From NCBI GenBank assembly GCA_016794525.1, contig JAEUJY010000105.1:46879-110878 (forward strand): 64,000 bases of DNA, written 5' to 3'. The translations under genes and the position numbers were made by a program. This DNA is from Myxococcales bacterium. GTDB lineage: Bacteria; Myxococcota_A; Polyangia; Haliangiales; Haliangiaceae. Shown here piece by piece: positions 37,569 through 47,336 of the stretch (positions within the stretch are counted from its first letter, which is position 1; each line of letters begins with the position of its first letter). The notes beneath the pieces were generated by a model. That model did no database searches, was not told where the DNA came from, and worked only from the letters and a program-made list of their open reading frames with translations.

Positions 37569-38348
37569 GTGGAAGCGATGCCGGTGCTGATCACGGTCGG
37601 GCTGCTCGGGGCGGTGGCGTGGATGGCGCTGGCCGGCCGGGCCAAGCGCCGGAGCGTGCTGGCCGAGCTGGCCGCGCACCTGGGCGGTCAGGCCGGCAGC
37701 AACGACGTCCGCGGCGCGCTCGACGGCGTCGGCGTCCACCTGCAGTTCACGACCCGCGGCTCGGGCTCGTCCTCGACCCAGTGGACCTACGTCGACTGTC
37801 CGCTGCCGCCGGGCTACCCGCTGACGATCCACCTCGAGGAGCACGGCTGGTTCGATCGCGGCAAGATCGAGCGCGGCGACATGGTCGACGTCGAGGTCGG
37901 CGAGCCGGCGTTCGACGAGAAGTTCCGCGTCGAGGCCGCGCCGGCCGAGGTCGTGCGCCGGCTGCTGACGCCCGAGGCGTGCGCCTACCTGCTGCGGATC
38001 GGGCGGGTCGAGCTGCAGACGGTCGGGGGCACCCTGCGCCTGGCGATCCGCGGCTGGCTCGATCGGGCGGACGCGGCGCGCGAGGCGATCGCGATCACCG
38101 TCGCGATGACCCGCGGCGTCCGCGCGGCGCACACCGCGGTCGACGCCGAGGTGGCGCGGCCGATCGTCGGCGATGCGTACCGCGGCTTCGCCGACGACCG
38201 CCCGGTGCGCGCGGCGCAGGCGGCGCGGGCCGACGAGGTGGCGAAGGTCGAGGCGATCCGCCGCAACCGCGCGGCGACCCAGACGCTGATCGTGGTGGTG
38301 GCGATGATCGTCATCGGCGTGATGGCCGCGCTGATCATGGTGGGCTGA
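37569..38348 (+). CDS. Hypothetical protein with helices at both ends
   Basis: 259 residues: N-terminal helix (MPVLITVGLLGAVAWMALAG), a soluble middle with CPLPPGYPLTIHLEEHGWFD and FDEKFRVEAAPAEVVRRLL, and a C-terminal helix (TLIVVVAMIVIGVMAALIMV). The middle recalls DUF3137-like domains that bear on membrane proteins, but the match is loose. Function unknown. Confidence 0.6.
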   Translation: MEAMPVLITVGLLGAVAWMALAGRAKRRSVLAELAAHLGGQAGSNDVRGALDGVGVHLQFTTRGSGSSSTQWTYVDCPLPPGYPLTIHLEEHGWFDRGKIERGDMVDVEVGEPAFDEKFRVEAAPAEVVRRLLTPEACAYLLRIGRVELQTVGGTLRLAIRGWLDRADAAREAIAITVAMTRGVRAAHTAVDAEVARPIVGDAYRGFADDRPVRAAQAARADEVAKVEAIRRNRAATQTLIVVVAMIVIGVMAALIMVG

Positions 38349-38351
38349 CGA

Positions 38352-39248
38352 TCACGTCGCGAACGCCACCCGGCGGATCGCCGCCGCCAGCTCGGCCGGC
38401 ACCTCTTCCTGCAGGAAGTGCCCGGCGTCGGTCCGCGTGACGTGCGCCGCCGGCAGCTCGCGCTCGAGGTGCCGCACCACCGAGCCCAGCACCGGATCGC
38501 GCGTGCCCCACACCAGCTCGACCGGGCCGCGGAACCCGACCGCGCACGCGTGGGCCCGGGTCAGCGCCGCGATCGAGACGTGGTCGGGGCCGTCGGGCAC
38601 CATCTGCGCCAGCGCCAGCGGCGCGACGCGATCGCGCAGGTGGCGCAGCGGCCACGCGTAGGCCAGCGCGGTGAGGCCGCGGATGCTGTGGCGATCGCCC
38701 TGCGCCAGGTGCAGCACCGGCAGCGGGAAGCCGAGGCCGCGGAACAGCGCCGGCGCGACCACCGGCAGCCGCGCGACGCGGTGGAACGCGGTGGGTCGGA
38801 AGCCCGGCCGCGGCGGGCCGATGACGGTGTTGGCCAGCACCAGGCCGCGCAGCCGCGCGGCGCGATCGGCCAGCGCCGCCAGGCCGATCGGCCCGCCCCA
38901 GTCCTGGCCGGCGAAGCACAGCGGCCCGGGCGCGACGACGTCGAGGAGCCGGCCGACCCAGGTGGCGTGCGCCGACAGCTGGTGCGCCGCGGCGGCGTGC
39001 GGCTTGTCGGACAGCCCGAGGCCGACCAGATCGGGCACGACGATCCGCAGCCCGGCGCCGAGCAGCTCGCCGACCACCTTGCGCCAGAGGAAGCCCCAGG
39101 TCGGGTTGCCGTGCAGCAGCACCACCGTCGGGCCGTCGCCGTCCCAGATCATCACGTGCATGCGCACGCCGCCGACGTCGATCAGCTGGCGCTGGTGGCC
39201 GGGCGGCAGACGGCGCTCGATCCAGGCCGGCAGCGGCGGGGCGGACAT
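38352..39248 (-). CDS. Haloalkane dehalogenase-like alpha/beta hydrolase
   Basis: 298 residues. HGNPTWGFLWRKV holds the halide-binding Asn next to the oxyanion His; the nucleophile is Asp in CFAGQDWGGPIG, followed by the second halide-binding Trp; an acid in WGTRDPVLG and base His in DAGHFLQEE complete the triad. This combination distinguishes haloalkane dehalogenases from Ser-esterases. TACCAT lies 7 nt before ATG 39248. Confidence 0.82.
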   Translation of the reverse strand: MSAPPLPAWIERRLPPGHQRQLIDVGGVRMHVMIWDGDGPTVVLLHGNPTWGFLWRKVVGELLGAGLRIVVPDLVGLGLSDKPHAAAAHQLSAHATWVGRLLDVVAPGPLCFAGQDWGGPIGLAALADRAARLRGLVLANTVIGPPRPGFRPTAFHRVARLPVVAPALFRGLGFPLPVLHLAQGDRHSIRGLTALAYAWPLRHLRDRVAPLALAQMVPDGPDHVSIAALTRAHACAVGFRGPVELVWGTRDPVLGSVVRHLERELPAAHVTRTDAGHFLQEEVPAELAAAIRRVAFAT

Positions 39249-39255
39249 CGCGGCG

Positions 39256-39261
39256 ATGGTA
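39256..39261 (-). promoter_or_regulatory. -10-like TACCAT
   Basis: Seven nt before the dehalogenase-like ATG (39248). Confidence 0.4.
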
Positions 39262-39276
39262 GCCCCGAAAACGCCG

Positions 39277-39298
39277 CGGGGCGCCGCGCGGCGCCCCG
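39277..39298. terminator. Terminator hairpin of the RRM gene
   Basis: Stem cggggcgcc/ggcgccccg with a gcgc loop; on the minus strand a TTTT run follows after a few bases. It separates the RRM gene from the dehalogenase gene. Confidence 0.65.
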
Positions 39299-39326
39299 TC
39301 GTGTGTGCGGGCGATCGGCTGACCGC

Positions 39327-39851
39327 CTACCAGTCGTCACCGTCGTCGCCGCCGCGCCGCCGACCGCCACCACCGCCGCGGCGACCCTCGTCGCGCCGGC
39401 CACCGCCGCCGCCGGGCTTGCGGCGATCGTCGCCACCACCGGGACCGCGCGGCGGACCACCGCCACCGGCCGGGCGCGGCGCGCCGAACCCGCCACCACC
39501 ACCGCCGTAGCCACCACCACCGCCACCACCGCCAGGCGGGCCACCGAAACCACCGGGGCGCGGGCCGCCGCCGAAGCCACCCGGCCGCGGGCCGCGCGGG
39601 TCGCGCTCGCGGGCCTCGTTGATGCGCAGCGCGCGACCGTCGAGGTCAGCCCCGTCGAGCTCCTGGAGCGCTTGCTGCGCGAACTCGGCGGTGGCCATCT
39701 CGACGAACGCAAAGCCGCGGGACCGACCGGTCTCTCGATCCATGATGATCGAGACGCTCGCGACTTCGCGGCCGTTGCTGCCGAAGAGCTGCCGGAGCGA
39801 CTCCTCGTTCGTGTTGTAGTTCAGGTTGCCCACGTAGAGCTTCGTGCCCAT
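39327..39851 (-). CDS. RNA-recognition-motif (RRM) protein with Gly-rich tail
   Basis: 174 residues: RRM in the first ~80 with RNP2 LYVGNLNY and RNP1 RSRGFAFVEM, then a Gly/Arg/Pro-rich tail (GGGGGGGGYGGGGGGFG) ending DDGDDW. Resembles bacterial cold-inducible Rbp proteins that bind single-stranded RNA. Start behind GGAG. Confidence 0.92.
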   Translation of the reverse strand: MGTKLYVGNLNYNTNEESLRQLFGSNGREVASVSIIMDRETGRSRGFAFVEMATAEFAQQALQELDGADLDGRALRINEARERDPRGPRPGGFGGGPRPGGFGGPPGGGGGGGGYGGGGGGFGAPRPAGGGGPPRGPGGGDDRRKPGGGGGRRDEGRRGGGGGRRRGGDDGDDW

Positions 39852-40110
39852 GGAACTCTGAGTCTCCTGCGCGTGTGCCGTTCAGTTGGGGGGGTCGGTC
39901 TAGGTCGAGGTGGATAAGCGCGTGCGCGGGTGACGGGCGGGCCGCCTCCCTCGATAAATATCGCCAGAACTTCCGGGGCCACGCAACCGGATCCGACGCG
40001 GTGTCGCGACACCGCTGTCGCGGCGGCGCGCCTGCCACGGCGACCCGCGCGGCGTAACCCCCCGACATGCCTTGTGCCACTCCGGCACCAGGCTTGCGAT
40101 ACTGGCGGTC
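39852..40110. other. Intergenic leader region between RRM and Zn-ribbon genes
   Basis: 259 bp, slightly AT-richer around 39940-39975 (ctcgataaatatcgccag). It probably holds the RRM 5' leader and promoter. No RNA gene or repeat recognised. Confidence 0.4.
40098..40103 (+). promoter_or_regulatory. -10-like GATACT
   Basis: Seven nt before ATG 40111, in the same gcGATACTGG context as 32181. Confidence 0.4.
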
Positions 40111-40560
40111 ATGGCTCTGGACGTCTGTGGTTCCTGCGATGGCCTGGTCCCGGCGCGCGCGACCGCGTGCCCCCACTGCGAGCGCCCGCGCGGCGGCGCG
40201 CGCGGCGCCCTGGCCCGCGCGCTCGGCCTCGTCGCGAGCGGCGTCGCCACCGTCACGCTGATGGCCTGCTACGGCGGCCCGGCCTACGTCGACGACTGCG
40301 TGGACCAGGACGACGACGGCTGGTTCCCCGCCTGCTACGCGGCGGCGTGCGATCCCGAGGTCGATCCGAACTGCGATTGCGACGACAGCCGGCCCGACGT
40401 GTACCCCGGGGCGGCCGACTCGCTCGGCGACGGCGTCGACCAGGACTGCTCCGGCGCCGACGGCCCCGGCAAGCGCCGGGTCGACGCGGCGGTCGACGCG
40501 CCCGGCGATCTCGACGGCGGGCTCGACGCCGATCTCGACGGCGCTCCTGACGCGCCCTGA
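40111..40560 (+). CDS. Zn-ribbon protein with MopE-like metal-binding motif
   Basis: 149 residues: N-terminal zinc ribbon (CGSCDG...ACPHCERP), one hydrophobic helix, then an Asp-rich domain, [20 protein letters not shown] and [19 protein letters not shown] ending VDQDC. The latter is the putative metal-binding (MopE-like) motif common in myxobacterial secreted proteins. [18 protein letters not shown] tail closes it. Confidence 0.7.
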   Translation: MALDVCGSCDGLVPARATACPHCERPRGGARGALARALGLVASGVATVTLMACYGGPAYVDDCVDQDDDGWFPACYAAACDPEVDPNCDCDDSRPDVYPGAADSLGDGVDQDCSGADGPGKRRVDAAVDAPGDLDGGLDADLDGAPDAP

Positions 40561-40598
40561 GCGCGCCGGCGCCGCGGGCCCCGTGGTACGAGACGCGC

Positions 40599-41693
<1,095 letters not shown>

Positions 41694-41694
41694 C

Positions 41695-42435
41695 TCACCG
41701 CCGCGGCGGCGTCGGCTGGGTCGGCACCCAGGTCGGCAGGCCCAGCTCGCTGGCCAGGAGCGCCGCGAGCGCGTTGGCGTCGTCGAGCGAGTCGGTCACC
41801 GCCAGCAAGAAGTCCTGGACGCCGGCGCGCACCCGCACGTGCCAGATGACGTTGGACCACGAGCCGTCGTAGACGCCGACGCAGAAGATGTGGGAGACGC
41901 CGTCCTTGCGCAGCGTCACGCCCGACGCGCGGATGTGGGTCGGCGTGATCGTGATGCGGTTGCGGCGCCGCCGCAGCAGCACCGACAGCGCGGTCGGCGT
42001 GCCGCCGATCAGCAGCGTCCAGGTCAGGCCGGCGACGTGGGTCACCGCCAGCAGCCCCCACAGGCTCGACCACACCACCGCGCCCACCGACACCCGGCCC
42101 TCGCCGCGGCGCCGCGGGAAGGCGATCTGCAACGCGCCGCGCACGCGGCGCTCGACGAACGGGTGCGCCGAGCTGCGGAACGGGCCGTCCTCGGCGACCA
42201 CCGGCGGCAGCGGCGGCGCGGCGGCGCGCACGATCGCCATGCCCTCGGGCGGCGGCTCGGGCTTGGGGAACGTCGGCACCAGCGGCACGAACATCGGCGG
42301 CGGCATCGGCGGCGGCGGCCGCTCGAGCTCGACCGGCACGTCGCAGTTGGGGCACGCGATCGCGGTGGCGCCCGGCGGCACCTCGGTCCACGGGAACGCC
42401 CGGTTGCACAGCGGGCAGGTGCCGGCGATCGACAA
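41695..42435 (-). CDS. Zn-ribbon membrane protein
   Basis: 246 residues from TTG 42435 (SD ggag; TAGACT 9 nt before): zinc ribbon CPLCNRAFPW...IACPNCDVPV, a Pro-rich linker, then two hydrophobic stretches (VSVGAVVWSSLWGLLAV, LIGGTPTALSVLL) and a soluble beta-rich end. Convergent with pyrD, one base apart. Unknown function. Confidence 0.65.
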   Translation of the reverse strand: MSIAGTCPLCNRAFPWTEVPPGATAIACPNCDVPVELERPPPPMPPPMFVPLVPTFPKPEPPPEGMAIVRAAAPPLPPVVAEDGPFRSSAHPFVERRVRGALQIAFPRRRGEGRVSVGAVVWSSLWGLLAVTHVAGLTWTLLIGGTPTALSVLLRRRRNRITITPTHIRASGVTLRKDGVSHIFCVGVYDGSWSNVIWHVRVRAGVQDFLLAVTDSLDDANALAALLASELGLPTWVPTQPTPPRR

Positions 42436-42516
42436 GGCGCTCCGAGTCTAGTGGGCAACCGGCGCCCGTGGCACGCCGACCCGATGGCAACCGATGACGC
42501 CGCCGCGCGGCTCGGG

Positions 42517-42522
42517 TACGAT
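42517..42522 (+). promoter_or_regulatory. -10-like TACGAT
   Basis: Six nt before GTG 42529; this spacing favours that start over the upstream in-frame ATG at 42484. Confidence 0.45.
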
Positions 42523-42528
42523 CGCGGC

Positions 42529-43254
42529 GTGCGCGCGTCGGCCTGGGCAGCGATCGTCGCAGGGGTGGCGCTCGCCGCCACGCCGGCGATCGCGGGTCCG
42601 CCCGACGCCGGGCTGTGGAAGCAAGCCGAGGCCGACTTCGAGGCCGGCCGCTTCGCCGAGGCGCTGGCGGCGTTCGAGACGCTGTACCAGCTGAAGCCGC
42701 AGCCCGAGCTGCTGTTCGCGATGGGGCGCTGCCACCAGCAGCTCGGCGATTGCGTCCGCGCGACCGAGCGGTTCCGCGCCTTCCTGGCCACCGGGCCCGA
42801 CCCGGCGGCGCGCGACGCCGCCGAGGCGCGGATGGCCGCGTGCGCGCCGGCGGCGCCGATCGACGCGCCGCCGACCGGCGGCGAGGTCGCCCCGGGGCCC
42901 GCGCCGTCGCAGCCCGCGACCGAGGCGGCGCCGCGCCCGCGCCGTGGCGTGATGCTCGGCCTGGCCGGCGCCGGGGTCGCCGCTGGCGCCGTCGCGATCA
43001 CGCTCGAGGTCATGGGGCGGCGCGCGCTCGACGCCTCGACCGCGGCCGGCGCGGCGGGCGATCGGGTCGGGCGCGACGGCGAGTACGATCGCGCGCAGCG
43101 GCTGCACGTCGGCGCGCAGGTCGGCGGCGTGGTCGCGGTCGGCTGCGTCGCCGCGGCGGCGGTGCTGTGGTGGCGACGGCCGACGGCGCGCCCGCAGCTG
43201 GCGCTGGTGCCGCGGCACGACGGCGGCGCCGTGGTGTGGAGCGGCGCATTCTGA
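42529..43254 (+). CDS. Exported TPR-like protein with C-terminal membrane helices
   Basis: 241 residues from GTG 42529 (gives signal WAAIVAGVALAATPAIAG). A TPR-like pair: WKQAEADFEAGRFAEALAAF and PELLFAMGRCHQQLGDC; two hydrophobic stretches follow (VMLGLAGAGVAAGAVAITL; VGGVVAVGCVAAAAVLWW). Typical myxobacterial tetratricopeptide membrane protein. The next gene overlaps by 19 bp. Confidence 0.7.
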   Translation: MRASAWAAIVAGVALAATPAIAGPPDAGLWKQAEADFEAGRFAEALAAFETLYQLKPQPELLFAMGRCHQQLGDCVRATERFRAFLATGPDPAARDAAEARMAACAPAAPIDAPPTGGEVAPGPAPSQPATEAAPRPRRGVMLGLAGAGVAAGAVAITLEVMGRRALDASTAAGAAGDRVGRDGEYDRAQRLHVGAQVGGVVAVGCVAAAAVLWWRRPTARPQLALVPRHDGGAVVWSGAF

Positions 43255-44456
43255 CCGCGGCGCGCGCGGCGCTGGTGGCGGTCGTCGCGGCCGGGTGCAG
43301 CTACGACCGGCCGCCGCTGCTCGACGGCGACGCGGCCGCGGGTGACGCGGCGGTCGACGCGCCGCCGGCCGCGATCGACGCGTCCGGCACGTGCGTGATC
43401 GACCGCGACTGCGCCAGCGGCATCTGCCAGGCCGGGACCTGCGCCGCGCTCGATCAGGTGAGCTACGTGGCGCCCGCCGGCGTCGACGCCAACCCGTGCA
43501 CGGTCACGGCGCCGTGCGCGACGATCGATCGTGCGCTCGCCGTCCAGGCCGCCTCCGGGCGGCGGCTGGCGCTGGTCGTCGTCGAGGCCGGCGCGTACAC
43601 CCAGTCGGTCGCGCTCACCGCCAACGCCGCGCTGGTGGTCGGCCGCGCCGGCGACAACGGGCCGCCGGTGATCACGCCGCAGGACCGCGACGCCGTCACG
43701 ATCAGCGGCGCGACGCTGACGCTGCGGCGGGTGGCGATCGCCGGCGGCGGCAACGGCAACGGCGACGGCGTGCGCTGCAGCAACGGCACGGTGACGCTGG
43801 AGGAGCTCGCCATCGACGACATGGGCGACGACGGCGTCGACGTCCGCGACTGCGACGCCACGCTCACCCGGGTCGCGCTGCGCGGCGCCGGCGCGTTCGG
43901 CGTGCGCGCGCTCCGGCGGGCGCTGGTCATCCGCTCGTCGGTGCTGCTCGCCAACGCCAACGGCGGGCTGCGCACCTCGCCGGTCGACACGCTCACCGTC
44001 ACCGGCACGGTCTTCGCGCGCAACGGCCGGCCGACGGTCGGCGGCGTCGGCGGCAGCGCCGTCGGCGGCGCCGAGCTGCTGGCCAACGGCGCGGTGCTGT
44101 TCGACAGCAACACCGTCGCCGACAACGACGCGGCCAGCGACGGCACCCGCGCGATCGTCTGCGCGACCAACGGCAGCTACGCGCTGCCCAACAACCTGCT
44201 GACCAACGCGCGCAACTTCACCACCACCTGCCCGCTGACCCACGCGATGTCGTCGGCGCTGGCGATGCCATCGGGCACCAACCGACCGATCGCCACGCCC
44301 GCCTACGCCGCGCCCGCGGCCGGCGACTACCACCTGACGGCGGGCAGCCAGGCCCGCGGCGCCAGCACCGCGCCGCCGGCCATGGCGGCGCCCGATCTCG
44401 ACGGCGAGCCGCGCCCGCGCGGCGGCCTCGACGTCGGCGCCGACGAGATCGACTGA
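43236..44456 (+). CDS. Lipoprotein with right-handed beta-helix repeats
   Basis: 406 residues from GTG 43236: lipobox VVAAGC, a VDAPPAAIDAS-type linker, a cysteine pair (CVIDRDCASGICQAGTC), then parallel beta-helix coils (YVAPAGVDANPCTVTAPC start, VTISGATLTLRRVAIAGGGN, GVRALRRALVIRSSVLLANA), ending GGLDVGADEID as many choice-of-anchor/right-handed repeat proteins do. Probably surface-exposed. Confidence 0.75.
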   Translation: MERRILTAARAALVAVVAAGCSYDRPPLLDGDAAAGDAAVDAPPAAIDASGTCVIDRDCASGICQAGTCAALDQVSYVAPAGVDANPCTVTAPCATIDRALAVQAASGRRLALVVVEAGAYTQSVALTANAALVVGRAGDNGPPVITPQDRDAVTISGATLTLRRVAIAGGGNGNGDGVRCSNGTVTLEELAIDDMGDDGVDVRDCDATLTRVALRGAGAFGVRALRRALVIRSSVLLANANGGLRTSPVDTLTVTGTVFARNGRPTVGGVGGSAVGGAELLANGAVLFDSNTVADNDAASDGTRAIVCATNGSYALPNNLLTNARNFTTTCPLTHAMSSALAMPSGTNRPIATPAYAAPAAGDYHLTAGSQARGASTAPPAMAAPDLDGEPRPRGGLDVGADEID

Positions 44457-44468
44457 CGCCACGCCGGG

Positions 44469-44515
44469 CCTGCCAGGTCCGCAGGGCGGGCGTCGAATCT
44501 CTGCCAGCCTGGCAG
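44469..44515. promoter_or_regulatory. Inverted/direct cctgccagg motifs
   Basis: cctgccagg at 44469-44477 and the palindrome ctgccagcctggcag at 44501-44515, upstream of the ferritin-like gene. Operator-like, but no regulator is identified. Confidence 0.35.
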
Positions 44516-44606
44516 GCGTCGACCGTGCCGGCGCGCACACCTACACGCGCCGGGCGCGCTGGCGCGGCCGCGGGTGTTGGTCCTCGCCTTGCAAAAACGC
44601 CCGGGC

Positions 44607-45371
44607 ATGTCGTCTTCGTCGGCGCGCGCCCGCATCGAGTCGTTGACCGCCCGCGCCCACGCCGAGGCGTGGTCGCCGCGCACCGACCTCGACTGGTGGG
44701 GCGGCGGTCCGGTCGTCCCCGCCGGGGTCAGCGCCGCGGCCTACGTCGACTCGGTGAGCCAGCTGTTCCACGCCGAGCAGGCGTCGCTGCGCATCGCCAC
44801 GGCGCTGGTCGGCCGGCTCGGCGATCCCGCCGCCGAGGCGTTCCTCGCGACCCAGGTCGCCGACGAGGATCGCCACGCCCAGGCGCTGCGCGGCTACCTC
44901 GAGCGGCTGGGCGACGTCGCGCCGATCGATCGCCACCTGGCCGCGGTGGTCGCGCACGCCCGCCGCGCCGACGGCCCGGCGTGGGTGCAGATCGCCGCGC
45001 TCGACGTGATGCTGGCCCACGAGATCATGCCGCTGCAGCAGCGGCGGCTGGCCCACGGCCGCTGCCCGCTGATGCGGCAGATCAACGCGCGGCTCGCCGC
45101 CGACGACGCGCGCCACGCCGCGTTCGGCGTCGCGTACCTCGAGCTGACGCTGCCGACGATCACCGCCGCCGAGCGCGCCGCCGGCCAGGCCTGGCTCGCC
45201 GAGCTGTGGCAGCTGTGGACCGTCGCCGTCCTCGCGCGCGCCCGGCCGACCGGCACCCCGCTGCACCCCGATCGCGGCGCGCTGGCCGCCCTCGCCACCC
45301 ACGCCGCCGCGCTCCTGCGCCAGCTCGGCCTGGTCGGCGAGCTGCCGGCGCCCGCGCTGGCCGCCGGGTGA
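44607..45371 (+). CDS. Ferritin-like diiron protein
   Basis: 254 residues. Four-helix pattern with metal ligands: Glu in FHAEQASLRIA, ExxH in VADEDRHAQAL, Glu in AHEIMPLQQR, and DDARHAAFG. The last replaces Glu by Asp in ExxH. Likely a diiron oxidase/oxygenase or ferritin-like storage protein. Start at ATG 44607; an in-frame upstream start (44574) is possible. It ends two bases before the AbiEii-like stop of the opposite strand. Confidence 0.72.
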   Translation: MSSSSARARIESLTARAHAEAWSPRTDLDWWGGGPVVPAGVSAAAYVDSVSQLFHAEQASLRIATALVGRLGDPAAEAFLATQVADEDRHAQALRGYLERLGDVAPIDRHLAAVVAHARRADGPAWVQIAALDVMLAHEIMPLQQRRLAHGRCPLMRQINARLAADDARHAAFGVAYLELTLPTITAAERAAGQAWLAELWQLWTVAVLARARPTGTPLHPDRGALAALATHAAALLRQLGLVGELPAPALAAG

Positions 45372-45372
45372 A

Positions 45373-46188
45373 TCAGGAGCGTCGGTATGCGTCGAGCAGC
45401 CGTCGCACGGCCGCCGCGACGGCCTCGCGGTGAGGTTCGGTGTACTCGTCGACCAGTCCGTGTGCCTCGGTCCCGTAGTCCATGCACCCGTCGGCGTCGG
45501 CATCGGTGAACGACGATGCCAGGCGTGCGACCACGAACTCGACGAGGTCGTCGCGGCGCAGCGAGGCACGCCGTAGCTCGGCCACGACCACATCGGTAGC
45601 CATGTAGCGAAGCAGCCAGCCGACGTCGCGCGCGTCGCGCTTACGATCGGCGCGGCGGTCGAGGCGTGCTTGAAGCTTCATGGCCAAGAGTGACACCACG
45701 CCAGCAACGGTGAGCGACCGCGTGTTTCCCAGCGCGGAGATCTCCACCGTGACGGGTTCCTGCAGCGCGAACTCGTATCCGCGGAAGAACTCATGAGGGT
45801 CTCCGCACTGGAAGCGTGCGGCCACCGCCACCGCCGATTCGGCCCCGCGCTCGATCCCCGCAGGGACAGGCATGACGTCGACCTTCGCGCCGTCTTTGCA
45901 CCATCGGAACTGGTTCTGCTGACGGTTGGCTGTCCAGCCGCTGCCGCGCAGCATGGTCTCGAGCTCGTCGAACGCGTCGGGGGTGAGTGCCAGATCGACG
46001 GCGATATCGAAGTCAGCGGTCGCGCGAACGGTCGCCGCTGCTTCGTACCCATCCGGGTCCAGGTGCTGAAGCAAGATCGGCGGCACCAACCCGCCGACGA
46101 GCGCGACGCGTTCCGAGATCCGCGTCAGGCCGTCGATCAACTCGAGAACGACCGCGAGTTGCGCGGGCGTGAGCGGCAAGGTGATCAT
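45373..46188 (-). CDS. AbiEii-like nucleotidyltransferase (putative type IV toxin)
   Basis: 271 residues. Nucleotidyltransferase motifs: GG in VALVGGLVPPIL, DxD in TADFDIAVDL, a third Asp in AKVDVMPVPAG, and the AbiEii hallmark LLAMKLQARLDRRADRKRDA followed by RDVGWLL. Known AbiEii enzymes arrest growth by transferring nucleotides (for MenT, onto tRNA). It is the last gene of the cassette and overlaps the AbiEi-like stop (ATGA). Confidence 0.8.
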   Translation of the reverse strand: MITLPLTPAQLAVVLELIDGLTRISERVALVGGLVPPILLQHLDPDGYEAAATVRATADFDIAVDLALTPDAFDELETMLRGSGWTANRQQNQFRWCKDGAKVDVMPVPAGIERGAESAVAVAARFQCGDPHEFFRGYEFALQEPVTVEISALGNTRSLTVAGVVSLLAMKLQARLDRRADRKRDARDVGWLLRYMATDVVVAELRRASLRRDDLVEFVVARLASSFTDADADGCMDYGTEAHGLVDEYTEPHREAVAAAVRRLLDAYRRS

Positions 46189-47336
46189 GGTCTGTGGGCC
46201 TCGAGGTGCCGGCGAACCACGTTGCCCGTCTCGCGTTCTCGCTCGCTGTGCGACGTGAGGAGGTCGACCACGGCCTGCCACGGAGACACCTGCGGTGGAG
46301 TGCCAGGGCGCAGGCGGTGCAGCACCGCCGGTTCGGTCGGCTCGATCAAGACGAGTTGCGGATCGCGGAGGTCGCGATACGCGTCGCCGAGCATCGTATC
46401 GACGCCAGCCAGCGAGGCAAACGCGAGGATGGGGCCACCGCTCAGGTGGTCGCCGCCACGATCGCGGACCGCCGCCGAGCCGGTGATCGCGAGCACTCGG
46501 CCATGGACGCCCAGGGATCGTGCCAGGCGCGACGGAAGGCCCGCCGGGTCGCGATCGGTGCGGACGCCGAAGGTCGGTCTGGGTGAGCGGCGCTGGTCGG
46601 CCTGCGCCGCCGTCACCAGGTCATCGAGGATGCGGTCGCAGTTGCGCACCACGAGCGGGCCACGGGGCGACGTGCGCCGCAGGTAGCCGCGGCGGAGCGC
46701 TTCGTTGACGAAGCGCAGCGTGGGTGTCTTGGTGCGGCCCAGCGCGGCGACCAACTCCGTGGGGGTGACCTCCGCGCGATCGCCGCGATGCAACAGCTCG
46801 AGGCAGAGCGCGTAGCCGGTGCCGCGGAAGATCGCGACGCCGGGTGGCCGACCGCGGCCGCGCCGGACCGCCTGCGTCGACGCCCACGTCGGGTTCAGCC
46901 GGGCCAGCGCGTCGCGGAACGCCGGCGCGAACGCGGCCAAGCCGCCGAGGTCGAGCTGCGCCGCCAGCGCGACTCCGTCGATCGACGTGGCAAACCGGCG
47001 CCCGTCGGGGAGGTTCCGGTCGGCCAGCCATGTGGCGGAGGTCGCCGCGGGAGGTACCTCGTCGGTCCCGAGTACCGCGCGGTTGGCGGCCGGGTCGCGG
47101 GTCAGCCACGCGGCGAGCGAGGGGGCGATCGGCAGCGGCACGGCGTCGTCGATGTCGCCGAGCGGATCGATCACGCAAACGGTGGCTCCATCGCGCGCGA
47201 AGGCCTGAGCGTGGCGCCGCTGGCTCGTGACGTCGCGAGGCACCCGCACCGCGTGAGTCTTCACTCCGGCGCGGCGCAACAGCGTCGCGACGACGTTGGC
47301 GAAGCCGAGATCGGGCCCGAGCACCGCGACGGTCAC
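46185..47336 (-). CDS. AbiEi-like winged-helix protein with novel N-terminal domain
   Basis: 383 residues from GTG 47336 (overlaps ATPase stop). Residues ~1-160 look Rossmann-like (VTVAVLGPDLGFANVVATLL, ATVCVIDPLGD) and match nothing I know. Then a winged helix: ALCLELLHRGDRAEVTPTEL and FVNEALRRGYLRRTSPRG. The C-terminal part, ITGSAAVRD to VSPWQAVVDLLTSHSERERE, resembles AbiEi antitoxin C-domains. In AbiE pairs this gene is the antitoxin and autorepressor, just upstream of AbiEii, as here. Confidence 0.68.
   Translation of the reverse strand: MTVAVLGPDLGFANVVATLLRRAGVKTHAVRVPRDVTSQRRHAQAFARDGATVCVIDPLGDIDDAVPLPIAPSLAAWLTRDPAANRAVLGTDEVPPAATSATWLADRNLPDGRRFATSIDGVALAAQLDLGGLAAFAPAFRDALARLNPTWASTQAVRRGRGRPPGVAIFRGTGYALCLELLHRGDRAEVTPTELVAALGRTKTPTLRFVNEALRRGYLRRTSPRGPLVVRNCDRILDDLVTAAQADQRRSPRPTFGVRTDRDPAGLPSRLARSLGVHGRVLAITGSAAVRDRGGDHLSGGPILAFASLAGVDTMLGDAYRDLRDPQLVLIEPTEPAVLHRLRPGTPPQVSPWQAVVDLLTSHSERERETGNVVRRHLEAHRP

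Noticed and set aside
39327..39600. Gly-rich tail as separate gene or silk-like repeat
   Set aside because: It is in frame with the RRM domain and is a normal tail of bacterial Rbp proteins.
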